DNA from: Candidatus Fermentithermobacillaceae bacterium UBA3951
GTDB taxonomy: Bacteria > Bacillota > Sulfobacillia > Fermentithermobacillales > Fermentithermobacillaceae
Reading direction: 5' to 3'
NCBI GenBank assembly: GCA_002385465.1
Contig: DGDN01000112.1
Location: 37,446 to 62,604 of the forward strand
DNA: 25,159 nt
Below, in pieces: positions 14,898-22,613 of this stretch; within the stretch, counting starts at the first letter, position 1; the number at the start of each line of letters is the position of its first letter. Position numbers and translations under genes: made by a program. Below the pieces are notes generated by a model. The model was not told the origin of the DNA, made no database searches, and saw only the letters and a program-made list of their open reading frames with translations.

Positions 14898-15477
14898 GTC
14901 TCCTAAGCGCCTCCTTTAGTACGCCTTCCAGATCGCCTCCGGCATCTTCCAAACTGATGTTCGCGAGGGCATCCCTTGCTTCCTGCCATGTGTACCCCAA
15001 AGCCAGGAGCGCCTCAAGAGCTTCGTTCTGAAAATCCCTATGACTCGGGGGTTTTGGATCGGGAGCTTTTATGTCCTTGAGTCCGATCTTGTCTCTAAGC
15101 TCCAGTATAATCCTGGCGGCGGTCTTCTTCCCCACCCCCTGGACTTGGGTAAGGCCGCGCTCATCTCTGGCGATGACGGCGCTGTAGAACTCCTCCGGTT
15201 TCATGGCCGAAACGATGGCCAGGGCGACCTTGGAGCCGACCCCCCTCACCGATTGAAGGAGGTCGAAGCAAGCCCTTTCCTCGCGAGTGCGAAACCCGAA
15301 CAAGGTGAAACTGTCTTCGCGGACTATCAACCTTGTGTAGAGGTGGATCTTCTCTTTGAGAGCGCTGGCTTCCAGGAGATCTTGGGTTACGAGCACTTCG
15401 TAGCCGACCCCTCCGGTTTCGACCACCAGTGTATCTTTACCCCTGTCCACCAAAGTCCCGCTGAGTTCGGCTATCAT
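14884..15477 (-). CDS. ruvA: Holliday junction branch-migration protein RuvA
   Basis: A 197-residue RuvA. It has an N-terminal OB fold (MIAELSGTLVDRGKDTLVVE), two helix-hairpin-helix motifs (VRGVGSKVALAIV near 78-90 and VQGVGKKTAARII near 112-124) and a C-terminal domain III (NEALEALLALGYTWQEARDA) that contacts RuvB. It forms the tetramer that holds the four-way junction flat. The start is ATG with GGAGG five bases upstream. ruvC lies 34 bases upstream and ruvB overlaps downstream. Confidence 0.97.
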   Translation of the reverse strand: MIAELSGTLVDRGKDTLVVETGGVGYEVLVTQDLLEASALKEKIHLYTRLIVREDSFTLFGFRTREERACFDLLQSVRGVGSKVALAIVSAMKPEEFYSAVIARDERGLTQVQGVGKKTAARIILELRDKIGLKDIKAPDPKPPSHRDFQNEALEALLALGYTWQEARDALANISLEDAGGDLEGVLKEALRRLARL

Positions 15478-15511
15478 TTCTTCCTCCGATAAGTTCCCAA
15501 TTGCCTTTAGG

Positions 15512-16015
15512 CTATTTGTCCTTCTCCCTCACGAGGCGCGCGCTGAAAGAGCGCTTTATACAAGCCGTCACGGCTATCGCGAGGGCGTCGCAGGTGTCGT
15601 CGGGTCTCGGGATCTTGGAAAGGCCCAGGATCCTCTGGACCATGGTCGCTATCTGCTCCTTGGTCGCGGCCCCGTATCCCACGATGGAGGACTTAACCTG
15701 CAAGGGGGTGACTTCTTCGACGGGAATACCGTGGGCCGCCGCAGCCAAGAGGCATACGCCCCTCCCGTGCCCCACTTGAATGGCAGACTTGGCATTCTTG
15801 GCGAAAAACAATTCCTCGACGGCCACCACTTCAGGGGAATGCCTGGCCATTATCTTGTTGAGTTCTCCCCAAATGACAAAGAGCCTCTCCGGGAGGCTAT
15901 CTTGTTTCCCGGTCACTATTAAGCCGTAGTCTACGGCGAGGAAATCGTGGCCTTTCGTGTCCACGACCCCCCAGCCCGTCCTCTCGATACCGGGGTCAAG
16001 TCCTAGTATGCGCAC
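15512..16015 (-). CDS. ruvC: Crossover junction endodeoxyribonuclease RuvC
   Basis: A 167-residue Holliday junction resolvase with an RNase H fold. Acidic catalytic residues are visible as Asp7 (GLDPGIERTGWG), Glu67 (AVEELFFAKN), and Asp140 and Asp143 (RPDDTCDALAIA), the same spacing as in known RuvC. The start is GTG with AGGTGA upstream. It lies between bofC and ruvA, the usual Firmicutes order where RuvC is present. Confidence 0.97.
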   Translation of the reverse strand: MRILGLDPGIERTGWGVVDTKGHDFLAVDYGLIVTGKQDSLPERLFVIWGELNKIMARHSPEVVAVEELFFAKNAKSAIQVGHGRGVCLLAAAAHGIPVEEVTPLQVKSSIVGYGAATKEQIATMVQRILGLSKIPRPDDTCDALAIAVTACIKRSFSARLVREKDK

Positions 16016-16042
16016 CCGTTTTCACCTGGGCAAGTCTTCTAC

Positions 16043-16630
16043 CTAGTGTTCCTTTATCCCTTCCAGGTATATGGCGACTTCCCGTTCGAGAGAGGCGGGT
16101 ACGTCTTCGTGGGGTACCAGAGGGTCAACTTCGATCACGTAGCCGCTTTTCAGGAAGGCCTTGTCTCTCGGAGCGAGGTCGGCCTCCCGGATGTCAGTCC
16201 GCTCCTTGAGGAGGAAGCGGGGGTCGGGCTCCTTCCCTCTGAAAACGCACACGTATCCCCGGTAGATAGTGATGAGCCTCAGGCGGTGGTGGGTATCGCA
16301 GTATTCTTCCAGTTGCCGGAGGAGGCGGACTTTCTGGGCTTCCTCCCTCGTTACCGCCCAAGCCTGCGAGAGACCGGCCATTACCGAGTCAAATTCCTGA
16401 ACCGGGTACTCGCGGTACTCCACCAGAGAGTCGCCGCACTTTAGGTACTCGGTCCTGTACTCCACCCGGACCGCGGTGTGAGAGGCCTCGGTTTCGCGGT
16501 TAAGGAACGGAAGATTGAGCCCCCCGCCTTTGAGGAGCATGCTGCCGGCTATAACGGTGCAGGCAAAAGCACATATTGAGATAAGGGCCAGCATCAACCG
16601 CTTGTACGCACTGGGCGGATGTTTAGCCAA
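16043..16630 (-). CDS. BofC C-terminal-domain protein (sporulation-associated)
   Basis: A 195-residue protein with an N-terminal membrane anchor or signal (about residues 11-33) and a C-terminal region with LRLITIYRGYVCVFRGKEPD and LKSGYVIEVDPLVPHE, which resembles the BofC C-terminal domain. BofC acts in the forespore intermembrane space to restrain SpoIVB signalling in Bacillus. Here the gene is next to yebC and ruvC, a frequent arrangement in spore-forming Clostridia. The start is TTG with GGAGTGAGG upstream. Whether it performs the BofC role is uncertain, because only the C-terminal domain is clearly shared. Confidence 0.8.
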   Translation of the reverse strand: MAKHPPSAYKRLMLALISICAFACTVIAGSMLLKGGGLNLPFLNRETEASHTAVRVEYRTEYLKCGDSLVEYREYPVQEFDSVMAGLSQAWAVTREEAQKVRLLRQLEEYCDTHHRLRLITIYRGYVCVFRGKEPDPRFLLKERTDIREADLAPRDKAFLKSGYVIEVDPLVPHEDVPASLEREVAIYLEGIKEH

Positions 16631-16675
16631 TTAGCCTCACTCCAGGGGAAATATGCTTCCCCGGAGGAGGCCTTC

Positions 16676-17416
16676 TTATGCCTCTACCTCGGGCATGTCA
16701 AAGTTGGAGTACACCTTGGTGACATCGTCGTGGTCGTCGAGGGCTTCGAGCAGCCGCATAACCTTTTCGGCGTCTTCCCCTTCAACTGAGACGGTCGTCT
16801 TGGGGGTCTGGTCAAGCTCTGCCGACTGTATGACCACTCTTTCGTCCGCCTCAAGCTGCTTCCTCACCGAGTCAAGATCTCCGGGGGCGGTGTAGACCAC
16901 GTAGGAATCGTCCTCCAAGACTACGTCCTCAGCGCCTCCCTCAATGGCGAGAGCGAGGACATCGTCTTCCGAAAGATTCCCTTTCTCAATCACAATGACG
17001 CCTTTTTGCTCGAACATCCACGAAACCGAACCGATCTCCCCGAGTTTCCCGCCGTGCTTCGAGAAAATAAACCTGATCTCTCCGGCGGTCCTGTTGCGGT
17101 TGTCGGTGGCCGCCTCGACCAGTACGGCGGTACCTCCGGGCCCATAACCTTCGTAGGTGAGCTCCTCAACTTGGGCCCCGTCGCTAAGCTCCCCCGTGCC
17201 TCTCTTTATGGCGCGGTTTATGCTGTCCAAGGCCACGTTGGCCGCCCGGGCCTTCTCGATGGCGAGCTTGAGCCGGAAGTTCCCGTCCGGGTTCCCGCCT
17301 CCGTGGCGGGCTGCCAGCATCACCTCTCTGAGCGCCTTGGAGATGATGTTGGACCTCATAGCGTCCATCTTGGCCTTGTGGCGCTTTATGTTGGCCCATT
17401 TCGAGTGTCCTGCCAT
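16676..17416 (-). CDS. yebC: YebC/PmpR-family protein (TACO1-type)
   Basis: A 246-residue protein of standard YebC length. It starts MAGHSKWANIKRHKAKMDA and contains NVALDSINRAIKRGTGE and TYEGYGPGGTAVLVEAATDN. The family was long annotated as a transcriptional regulator and is now linked to relieving ribosome stalling at proline-rich stretches. The start is ATG with TAGGAGGAG upstream. It follows nadE by 11 bases and precedes bofC by 45 bases. The acidic segment near the C-terminus (ALDDHDDVTKVYSNFD) is typical. Confidence 0.96.
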   Translation of the reverse strand: MAGHSKWANIKRHKAKMDAMRSNIISKALREVMLAARHGGGNPDGNFRLKLAIEKARAANVALDSINRAIKRGTGELSDGAQVEELTYEGYGPGGTAVLVEAATDNRNRTAGEIRFIFSKHGGKLGEIGSVSWMFEQKGVIVIEKGNLSEDDVLALAIEGGAEDVVLEDDSYVVYTAPGDLDSVRKQLEADERVVIQSAELDQTPKTTVSVEGEDAEKVMRLLEALDDHDDVTKVYSNFDMPEVEA

Positions 17417-17427
17417 AAAAACTCCTC

Positions 17428-18264
17428 CTATATCACATCCGGGACAGGAGGCATTCTCCTCTTGTGCTCCGAGTTCCTGTGTCGCCGCTCGATTTTTTCC
17501 CGGACATCTTGGGGAACCGGCTGTCCGAGAAGATATCTGTCCAGGTCGCGGTATGTAATGCCCATTTCTTCTTCATCGGTCTGGCCTCTCCAGAGCCCGG
17601 CAGACGGCGCTTTCTCAAGGATCTTCTTAGGAACACCCAGGTAAGCGGCCATTTCTCTGACCTCGCCCTTGGTGAGGTTCCCGAGGGGCATGATGTCGAC
17701 GCCCGAATCCCCGTGCTTAGTGGAATACCCGACGTACAGCTCAGCCCTGTTGCTGCCGCCCACCACCAGGTAATTCAAGAGACTCGCGTAGTAGTACCAG
17801 GCGGCCATCCTTAGCCGCGGTTTCAGATTTGCCTCTGCCAAGGGGATGGGAAAGCCCGAGGTGGAAGCCACCGGGCCGTCCGGTGTTTCTCCGCAGTTAC
17901 CCGAACCTTCGACCGACGCCGGGGATGCCGAGCCTTCGCATCCGGATTCAGGCGCGCCTTCCGCGGAGCGAAAAGAGGCGAGCATAGCGTCATATACGGG
18001 GCTAAGGTCAACAACCTTGTAAGGACAATCAAACAAGCGCACCAGTTCGAGGGCGTCATCCACATCTTCTTGGATGGAATGACAAGGGTTTATGAGCGCA
18101 AGACACTCTCGCCCGAAGGCTCTTTTTGAGAGTGCTAAGACCAGTGCCGAATCAAGACCGCCTGACAAGCCGAAAACGACCCCGCCGGCGCCCGCTTCCC
18201 GGACCCTCTGGCGCATCCACTGAACCAAACGCTCCGAAGCCAGGGCCCAATCACGGTTCGTCAA
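17428..18264 (-). CDS. nadE: NH3-dependent NAD(+) synthetase with a low-complexity insertion
   Basis: A 278-residue N-type ATP pyrophosphatase that amidates nicotinic acid adenine dinucleotide to NAD+. FGLSGGLDSALV (SGGLDS at 34-39) is the ATP loop, and LKPRLRMAAWYYYA, GGSNRAELYVGYSTKHGD and PLGNLTKGEVR are synthetase motifs. No glutaminase domain is present, so free ammonia is the donor. Residues about 100-140 are an extra Gly/Ser/Pro/Glu-rich stretch, between the YDAML helix and the LKPRLRM motif, that typical NadE proteins lack. The start is TTG with GGGGGTG upstream. It is the first gene of the long operon and has its own promoter at 18291-18299. Confidence 0.94.
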   Translation of the reverse strand: MTNRDWALASERLVQWMRQRVREAGAGGVVFGLSGGLDSALVLALSKRAFGRECLALINPCHSIQEDVDDALELVRLFDCPYKVVDLSPVYDAMLASFRSAEGAPESGCEGSASPASVEGSGNCGETPDGPVASTSGFPIPLAEANLKPRLRMAAWYYYASLLNYLVVGGSNRAELYVGYSTKHGDSGVDIMPLGNLTKGEVREMAAYLGVPKKILEKAPSAGLWRGQTDEEEMGITYRDLDRYLLGQPVPQDVREKIERRHRNSEHKRRMPPVPDVI

Positions 18265-18290
18265 TTATGTCACCCCCATTTACGCCCCCA

Positions 18291-18299
18291 ATTATATCA
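18291..18299 (-). promoter_or_regulatory. Extended -10 promoter of the nadE-yebC-ruv-que-yajC operon
   Basis: TGATATAAT on the minus strand (18299-18291) is a perfect -10 with the extended TGn element. Transcription would begin near 18284, about 20 bases before the nadE start. No clear -35 was found, as is common for extended -10 promoters. Confidence 0.6.
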
Positions 18300-18372
18300 G
18301 GACACCCACACCGGCTGCTCGGCTTGCTTGAGGGGGCTGGGGAAGACCACGGGCCAAGGGGCGGCTGCCCGC

Positions 18373-19038
18373 TCACCTCACGGGAGGAAACGAGAGGTAC
18401 GTGTCAGGCACCTTGCCCGGTATGAGCACGGTGGTAAGGGGGATGTCGGTCACCACTTCGGTCTCCGCTGCGATGAGGGGGATGATTACGCGCACCGAGC
18501 AGGTAGCCCTAAGCAGGATGTTGTAACGCGTCTGGTTGATGCCCGTGACGTCGTATGAGTCGTAAACTTGCGCCCTTACAGACCCGTACGGGAAGACCCT
18601 TATGGGGATCTTGGGGCCGACCGGCGCGAAGAGCTTTGATCCGAAGGCCTGGCCCATGGGCACGCGAATGGTGAAACCTTCGAGGTGGCCGACGGCTTGC
18701 TGGAGCACTTCCAGGGCATCGGCCTGGATCTGGTTCAGGGCGGTGGTATTTGTCCTCACGTACAAAAGGTCCCCCGTGGGTCCGGTCTCGAACTCAAGGA
18801 GGACCTTGCCGTTCAGAAGGGTGGCAAGGTGCTCGTTGATCGTGTTCACCATGACTTCGTTGGCCACCCGGGTGGTTTCTGACTCGGCGATCGCCACCAG
18901 GGTAGGTACTATGGAACGCTCGGCCCAAGAGAAAAGCCACATGACGAGCGCCAAAATCCCAATGAGGTAGGCTGCCGCCCTGGTACGTCGCCCAAGCCGG
19001 ACGCTCCCCGAGAGCCTCGTGACTCCGGAACGAAACAT
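18373..19038 (-). CDS. yunB: YunB-type sporulation protein
   Basis: A 221-residue protein with one N-terminal transmembrane helix (about residues 24-44) and an extracytoplasmic domain. Conserved features include IPTLVAIAESETTRVAN-like SIVPTLVAIAESE, MVNTINEHLA, VRTNTTALNQIQADALE and VPMGQAFGSKLFAPVGPKIP, which match YunB. In Bacillus yunB is controlled by sigma-E in the mother cell and affects spore formation. The exact step is unknown. The ATG is preceded directly, with no gap, by AGGAGG, an unusual arrangement. No other in-frame start fits before the membrane helix. It is transcribed alone; tyrS upstream ends in a terminator. Confidence 0.9.
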   Translation of the reverse strand: MFRSGVTRLSGSVRLGRRTRAAAYLIGILALVMWLFSWAERSIVPTLVAIAESETTRVANEVMVNTINEHLATLLNGKVLLEFETGPTGDLLYVRTNTTALNQIQADALEVLQQAVGHLEGFTIRVPMGQAFGSKLFAPVGPKIPIRVFPYGSVRAQVYDSYDVTGINQTRYNILLRATCSVRVIIPLIAAETEVVTDIPLTTVLIPGKVPDTYLSFPPVR

Positions 19039-19046
19039 CCTCCTGC

Positions 19047-19088
19047 GAAAAATGAGGAGCCCTCCCCCTTGTTAAGAAGCTCCTCATT
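19047..19088 (-). terminator. Rho-independent terminator of tyrS
   Basis: On the minus strand AATGAGGAGC (19088-19079) pairs perfectly with GCTCCTCATT (19060-19051). An 18-base loop separates the arms, and a U run ends at 19048. It lies about 48 bases after the tyrS stop and just before the yunB ribosome site. Confidence 0.85.
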
Positions 19089-19091
19089 ATA
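19086..19091 (-). promoter_or_regulatory. Likely yunB promoter -10, nested in the tyrS terminator
   Basis: TATAAT on the minus strand (19091-19086) within GCATATAATG. The eight-base CATATAAT also resembles the sigma-E -10 (CATACAAT), which would fit a mother-cell gene. The -35 is not clear. The start point would fall near 19079, just past the first arm of the terminator, so the new transcript would not form that hairpin. Confidence 0.4.
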
Positions 19092-19135
19092 TGCTGTATT
19101 GACGACGAACTTGATTGGCGTGTGCTTGGGAGCGA

Positions 19136-20365
19136 CTAGCGCTCGACCCTCACCTTGCAGAACCTGCGCTTTCCTACCTGTAGGAGCATGCCGTCAGAGA
19201 GGGTAACTACAGACGACTCAACTTCCTTCTTTACCCCGTCTACCCTTACGGCGCCGCTCCTTACGAGCCTCCTCGCCTCCTGAGAAGAAGATGCAAGACC
19301 CGTGAGGCATACGAGCCGGGCGAGCCCTATTTCGCTGCCTTCTTTTCCTTCCTGGACAAACACCTCGGGGATGTCGGTCGGGAGCTCTCTTTCCCTGAAT
19401 ACCCTCAGGAACTCGGCTTTGGCGTTTTCGGCAGCCGTCCTATCGTGGAACTCCTTCACGATATCAAAGGCCAGGTCCATCTTGGCGTCCATCGGGTGGA
19501 CCTTGCCCGACTCAATGTCGCTCTCTAGCCTTTCTACCCATGACTTGCTTCTCGTGAGGACCAGCCTGTAATAGGTGCCCATTTGGGCGTCGGGGATGGA
19601 CATAAGCTTCCCGAACATCTCCTTGGGCTCGTCCTTGACAGCAACGTAATTGCCGAGGCTCTTGGACATCTTTTGGACGCCGTCAAGCCCCACCAGAATG
19701 GGGAGCGTGAGACACACCTGCGGCTTCTGCCCGTACTCCGGCTGGATAGCGCGACCCACGAGAAGGTTAAAAGTCTGGTCGGTCCCTCCGAGCTCTAAAT
19801 CGGCTCCGATGGCCACCGAATCGTAGGCCTGGGCAAGGGGATACAAGAATTCGTGGACGCCAATGGGGAGCCCGCCCTCGTAGCGCTTCCGGAAGTCATC
19901 TCGCTCGAGCATACGCGCAACGGTGAACTTGGACCCGAGTTCGATGATTTGGGCGAAGCTCATGGGCGAAAGCCAGGTGCTGTTGAACACGGTGTGAGTC
20001 TTCTCCGGGTCCAGAATGAGAGTGGCCTGTTCCCGATAGGTTTCGGCGTTTACCCGGACCTCCTCGGCTGAAAGCTGGCGCCTCGTGGTAGAGCGACCGC
20101 TTGGGTCACCTATCATGCCCGTGAAATCGCCAATGACAAAGTAGATCTCATGGCCGAGTTCTTGAAACTCCCGGAGTTTTTTCATGACAACAACGTGGCC
20201 CAAGTGTAGGTCCGGCGCACTCGGGTCAACTCCCAGTTTCACTTTGAGAGGCCTTTTGGTCTCAAGGGAGTTTTTTATCTTTTCATAAAGGTCTTCGGGA
20301 GTAACCAGGGTCTCCGCCCTGTCAGAAATAATCTCGACCTGTCTTTTCGCTTCAAGGTTCTCCAA
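19136..20365 (-). CDS. tyrS: Tyrosine--tRNA ligase (KMSKS/TyrZ type)
   Basis: A 409-residue class I tRNA synthetase that charges tRNA-Tyr. The HIGH-type motif is HLGH (residues 54-57), the second ATP motif is KMSKS (232-236), and GTDQTFNLLVGR and the C-terminal S4 RNA-binding domain (LVRSGAVRVDGVKKEV) are intact. KMSKS rather than KFGKT places it with the TyrZ group. The start is TTG with GGGAGGA about 8 bases upstream. It is transcribed from a promoter only about 30 bases upstream, so the leader is too short for a T-box, which many Firmicutes tyrosyl synthetase genes carry. It is divergent from the penicillin-binding protein gene. Confidence 0.97.
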   Translation of the reverse strand: MENLEAKRQVEIISDRAETLVTPEDLYEKIKNSLETKRPLKVKLGVDPSAPDLHLGHVVVMKKLREFQELGHEIYFVIGDFTGMIGDPSGRSTTRRQLSAEEVRVNAETYREQATLILDPEKTHTVFNSTWLSPMSFAQIIELGSKFTVARMLERDDFRKRYEGGLPIGVHEFLYPLAQAYDSVAIGADLELGGTDQTFNLLVGRAIQPEYGQKPQVCLTLPILVGLDGVQKMSKSLGNYVAVKDEPKEMFGKLMSIPDAQMGTYYRLVLTRSKSWVERLESDIESGKVHPMDAKMDLAFDIVKEFHDRTAAENAKAEFLRVFRERELPTDIPEVFVQEGKEGSEIGLARLVCLTGLASSSQEARRLVRSGAVRVDGVKKEVESSVVTLSDGMLLQVGKRRFCKVRVER

Positions 20366-20395
20366 GGGGGCTTCCTCCCGGGTTCGTTTCCAGGG

Positions 20396-20404
20396 ATTAT
20401 ATCA
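20396..20404 (-). promoter_or_regulatory. Extended -10 promoter of tyrS
   Basis: TGATATAAT on the minus strand (20404-20396), identical to the nadE promoter core. It is about 30 bases from the tyrS TTG, predicting a leader of about 25 bases. It lies ten bases from the divergent promoter of the penicillin-binding protein, so the two may compete for polymerase. Confidence 0.55.
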
Positions 20405-20413
20405 CGTCTTCGA

Positions 20414-20422
20414 TGTTATAAT
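20414..20422 (+). promoter_or_regulatory. Extended -10 promoter of the penicillin-binding protein gene
   Basis: TGTTATAAT at 20414-20422 is a perfect -10 with the extended TGn element. No good -35 is visible at 17-18 bases. Transcription would begin near 20429, giving a leader of about 94 bases. Confidence 0.55.
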
Positions 20423-20427
20423 GGAGG

Positions 20428-20502
20428 GACCGGTTAAGGCGACTCTTACGTCTTTAGCTATTGGACAAGGACCTGCCGGTCTTTCAGTCAGAAGACAATA
20501 GC
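20428..20502 (+). promoter_or_regulatory. Structured 5' leader of the penicillin-binding protein gene
   Basis: Three inverted repeats compete in this leader. GACCGG (20428-20433) pairs with CCGGTC (20476-20481). GTCTT (20479-20483) pairs with AAGAC (20492-20496). GCTATTG (20457-20463) pairs with CAATAGC (20496-20502). The last arm ends just before the GGGGG ribosome site. The first two pairings share bases 20479-20481 and so exclude each other. This is what the sequence shows; a regulatory role is an inference, and no known riboswitch class is recognised. Confidence 0.35.
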
Positions 20503-20522
20503 CTCCCGGGGGATGTGGACAA

Positions 20523-22613
20523 GTGGCCAAGAAGAGGCAACGAAGAATACCGTGGCTGGACATCTTTCTCTTCACCATCCTGTTTGTCGCCCTGGCCGCA
20601 GGCGGCTTCGCCGTATATATGGTTTCCAAGGCTTACGAAAACCTGCCGGCCCTCGCGAACCTCGAGCCAAAGCCGTCTGAGACCTCTTTCGTTTACGACA
20701 GGAACGGGAACTTGTGGAAAGAGCTCCACTCCACCGAGAACAGGGTGGTAGTAGATCTTAAAGACCTGCCCCAGCATTTCAAAGATGCGGTACTCGCAGC
20801 CGAAGACCACAGGTTCTACTCCCATGTGGGAGTAGATCTAAGGGCCATCGCTCGGGCACTCTTCCTAATCGTCACCGGCCGGGACTTCCAGGGCGGGAGC
20901 ACCATTACCCAGCAGCTTGCGAAGAAGGCGTTCCTTACCGACGCACAGACCTGGACGCGCAAGCTGCAAGACGCGATGCTCGCCCTCAAGCTGGAAAGGC
21001 AGTTCACAAAAGACGAGATCCTGGAGATGTACGTAAACATCGTCCCCTACGGCCGGGGGGCCTACGGTCCCGAGGCGGCTGCCAAGGCGTTTTTCGGGAA
21101 ATCCATAAGAGACATCACCGTGGATGAAGCCGCGTTCTTGGCCGGGATGATAAACGGGCCTTATCTCTACGACCCGGCGGACAACCCTCAAGGGGCCCTT
21201 ACCAAGCGAAATCAAGTCCTCGACCAGATGGCCGCTTACGGATTCATCTCTCCCGAAGAGGCAGCAGAGTACAAGCAAGTGCCGCTTCAGACCCTGGAGC
21301 GAGGCGCAAGTGAACCCGTAGAGGGAGGCTACTTCCTCGACTATGTGCTGAAACAGCTCCTGTCCAGGTACCCGTCGGAGAAGGTCTACGGCGGAGGCCT
21401 CAGGATATACACAACCTACGACCCGGACGCTCAGAGGGCTGTGGATAAGGCGATCAGCGAAACGCTGGATCCGGACTTCCCTTACGTTGACGCCGACAGC
21501 ATGCAGGCCGCGGCAATCGTGTTGGACGCCGACACCGGTCACATCCTTGCTATGTCAGGCGGCCGCAAACATGAGGGAATGCTTGCCTGGAACAGGGCAG
21601 TAGATACCAAGAGACAACCGGGTTCCGCCTTCAAGCCGCTGGCGGTGTACGTGCCTGCTTTGGAAGCGGGGATCACGCCTACTACATTTGTTGAAGATAC
21701 CCCCGTAACCTGGACCGATCCGATTACGGGTGAAGAGTTCTCCCCCCGGAACTACAGCGGGACCTTTTCCGGCGTGCCGGTCACCGTGAGATACGCGGTG
21801 CAGGAATCTCTGAACGTGATCGCATGCAAGGTCCAGGACATGATTGGGATCCCCAATTCGCTTGAGACCGCCGAGAAAATGGGCATAACGTCTCTCGTCA
21901 AAGAAAGGACGCCCGACGGCAGGAATGACTACACAAGGTCCCTCGCCTTAGGAGGCCTGACATACGGGGTGTCGCCTTTGGATATGGCCGTTGCCTACGC
22001 AACCCTGGCCAACAGGGGGATCAGGGTTGAGCCCATAGCCATACTCAGGGTGGAAGACAAAGACGGCAACCTCCTGGAGGAACACAACACCAGAAGGACG
22101 CTGGCCATCTCGGAAGAAACCGCCTTCCTAATGACAAGCATGCTTGAGAACGTGATAAGGAACGGTACGGGGCAGGCTGCCAATATAGGCAAACCCGCCG
22201 CCGGGAAGACCGGCACGACAAGCGACTGGAAAGACGCTTGGTTCGCCGGGTACACCCCCAATACCGTGGGCATTGTCTGGATGGGCTTCGACCAGGAAAA
22301 AACCATGGCACAGTGGAAGATCACGGGCGGGAGCTACCCTGCAAGGATATGGAACAAGATGATGAAGGAGATATGCAAGGACGAAACGGCGACCTTCACT
22401 CCGCCTCCCGGCATCATCTCGCTCAAGATATGTAAGAAGACGGCGCTAATGCCCGGACCCTATTGCCCGGCCGAAGACATATACACCGAGTACTTCATAA
22501 AGAACCAGACTCCTACCGGGATTTGCTTCCACGATCGCGCTGTGATCCACCACCCGTACATCGATCCTGAACCCGAGTCTCAGATTGAACCGGAGCCCGA
22601 GTCAGGGTTCTGA
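20523..22613 (+). CDS. Class A penicillin-binding protein 1A (glycosyltransferase/transpeptidase)
   Basis: A 696-residue bifunctional cell-wall synthase anchored by one N-terminal helix (about residues 12-34). The GT51 domain has AAEDHRFYSHVGVD, with catalytic Glu94, and GGSTITQQLAKKA. The transpeptidase domain has SAFK (368-371, nucleophile Ser368), SLN (429-431) and KTGT (562-565). It polymerises lipid II and cross-links the peptides outside the membrane. The start is GTG with GGGGGATG upstream. The C-terminus after about residue 640 has a four-cysteine stretch (ICKDETATF, SLKICKKTALMPGPYCPAED, TGICFHD) and ends in a short acidic Pro-Glu repeat (PEPES). It is the only plus-strand gene and stands alone. 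Confidence 0.96.
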   Translation: MAKKRQRRIPWLDIFLFTILFVALAAGGFAVYMVSKAYENLPALANLEPKPSETSFVYDRNGNLWKELHSTENRVVVDLKDLPQHFKDAVLAAEDHRFYSHVGVDLRAIARALFLIVTGRDFQGGSTITQQLAKKAFLTDAQTWTRKLQDAMLALKLERQFTKDEILEMYVNIVPYGRGAYGPEAAAKAFFGKSIRDITVDEAAFLAGMINGPYLYDPADNPQGALTKRNQVLDQMAAYGFISPEEAAEYKQVPLQTLERGASEPVEGGYFLDYVLKQLLSRYPSEKVYGGGLRIYTTYDPDAQRAVDKAISETLDPDFPYVDADSMQAAAIVLDADTGHILAMSGGRKHEGMLAWNRAVDTKRQPGSAFKPLAVYVPALEAGITPTTFVEDTPVTWTDPITGEEFSPRNYSGTFSGVPVTVRYAVQESLNVIACKVQDMIGIPNSLETAEKMGITSLVKERTPDGRNDYTRSLALGGLTYGVSPLDMAVAYATLANRGIRVEPIAILRVEDKDGNLLEEHNTRRTLAISEETAFLMTSMLENVIRNGTGQAANIGKPAAGKTGTTSDWKDAWFAGYTPNTVGIVWMGFDQEKTMAQWKITGGSYPARIWNKMMKEICKDETATFTPPPGIISLKICKKTALMPGPYCPAEDIYTEYFIKNQTPTGICFHDRAVIHHPYIDPEPESQIEPEPESGF

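Noticed and set aside
18265..18372. Possible terminator of yunB in the spacer before nadE
   Set aside because: Only GC-rich partial stems without a U run; no confident terminator can be drawn.
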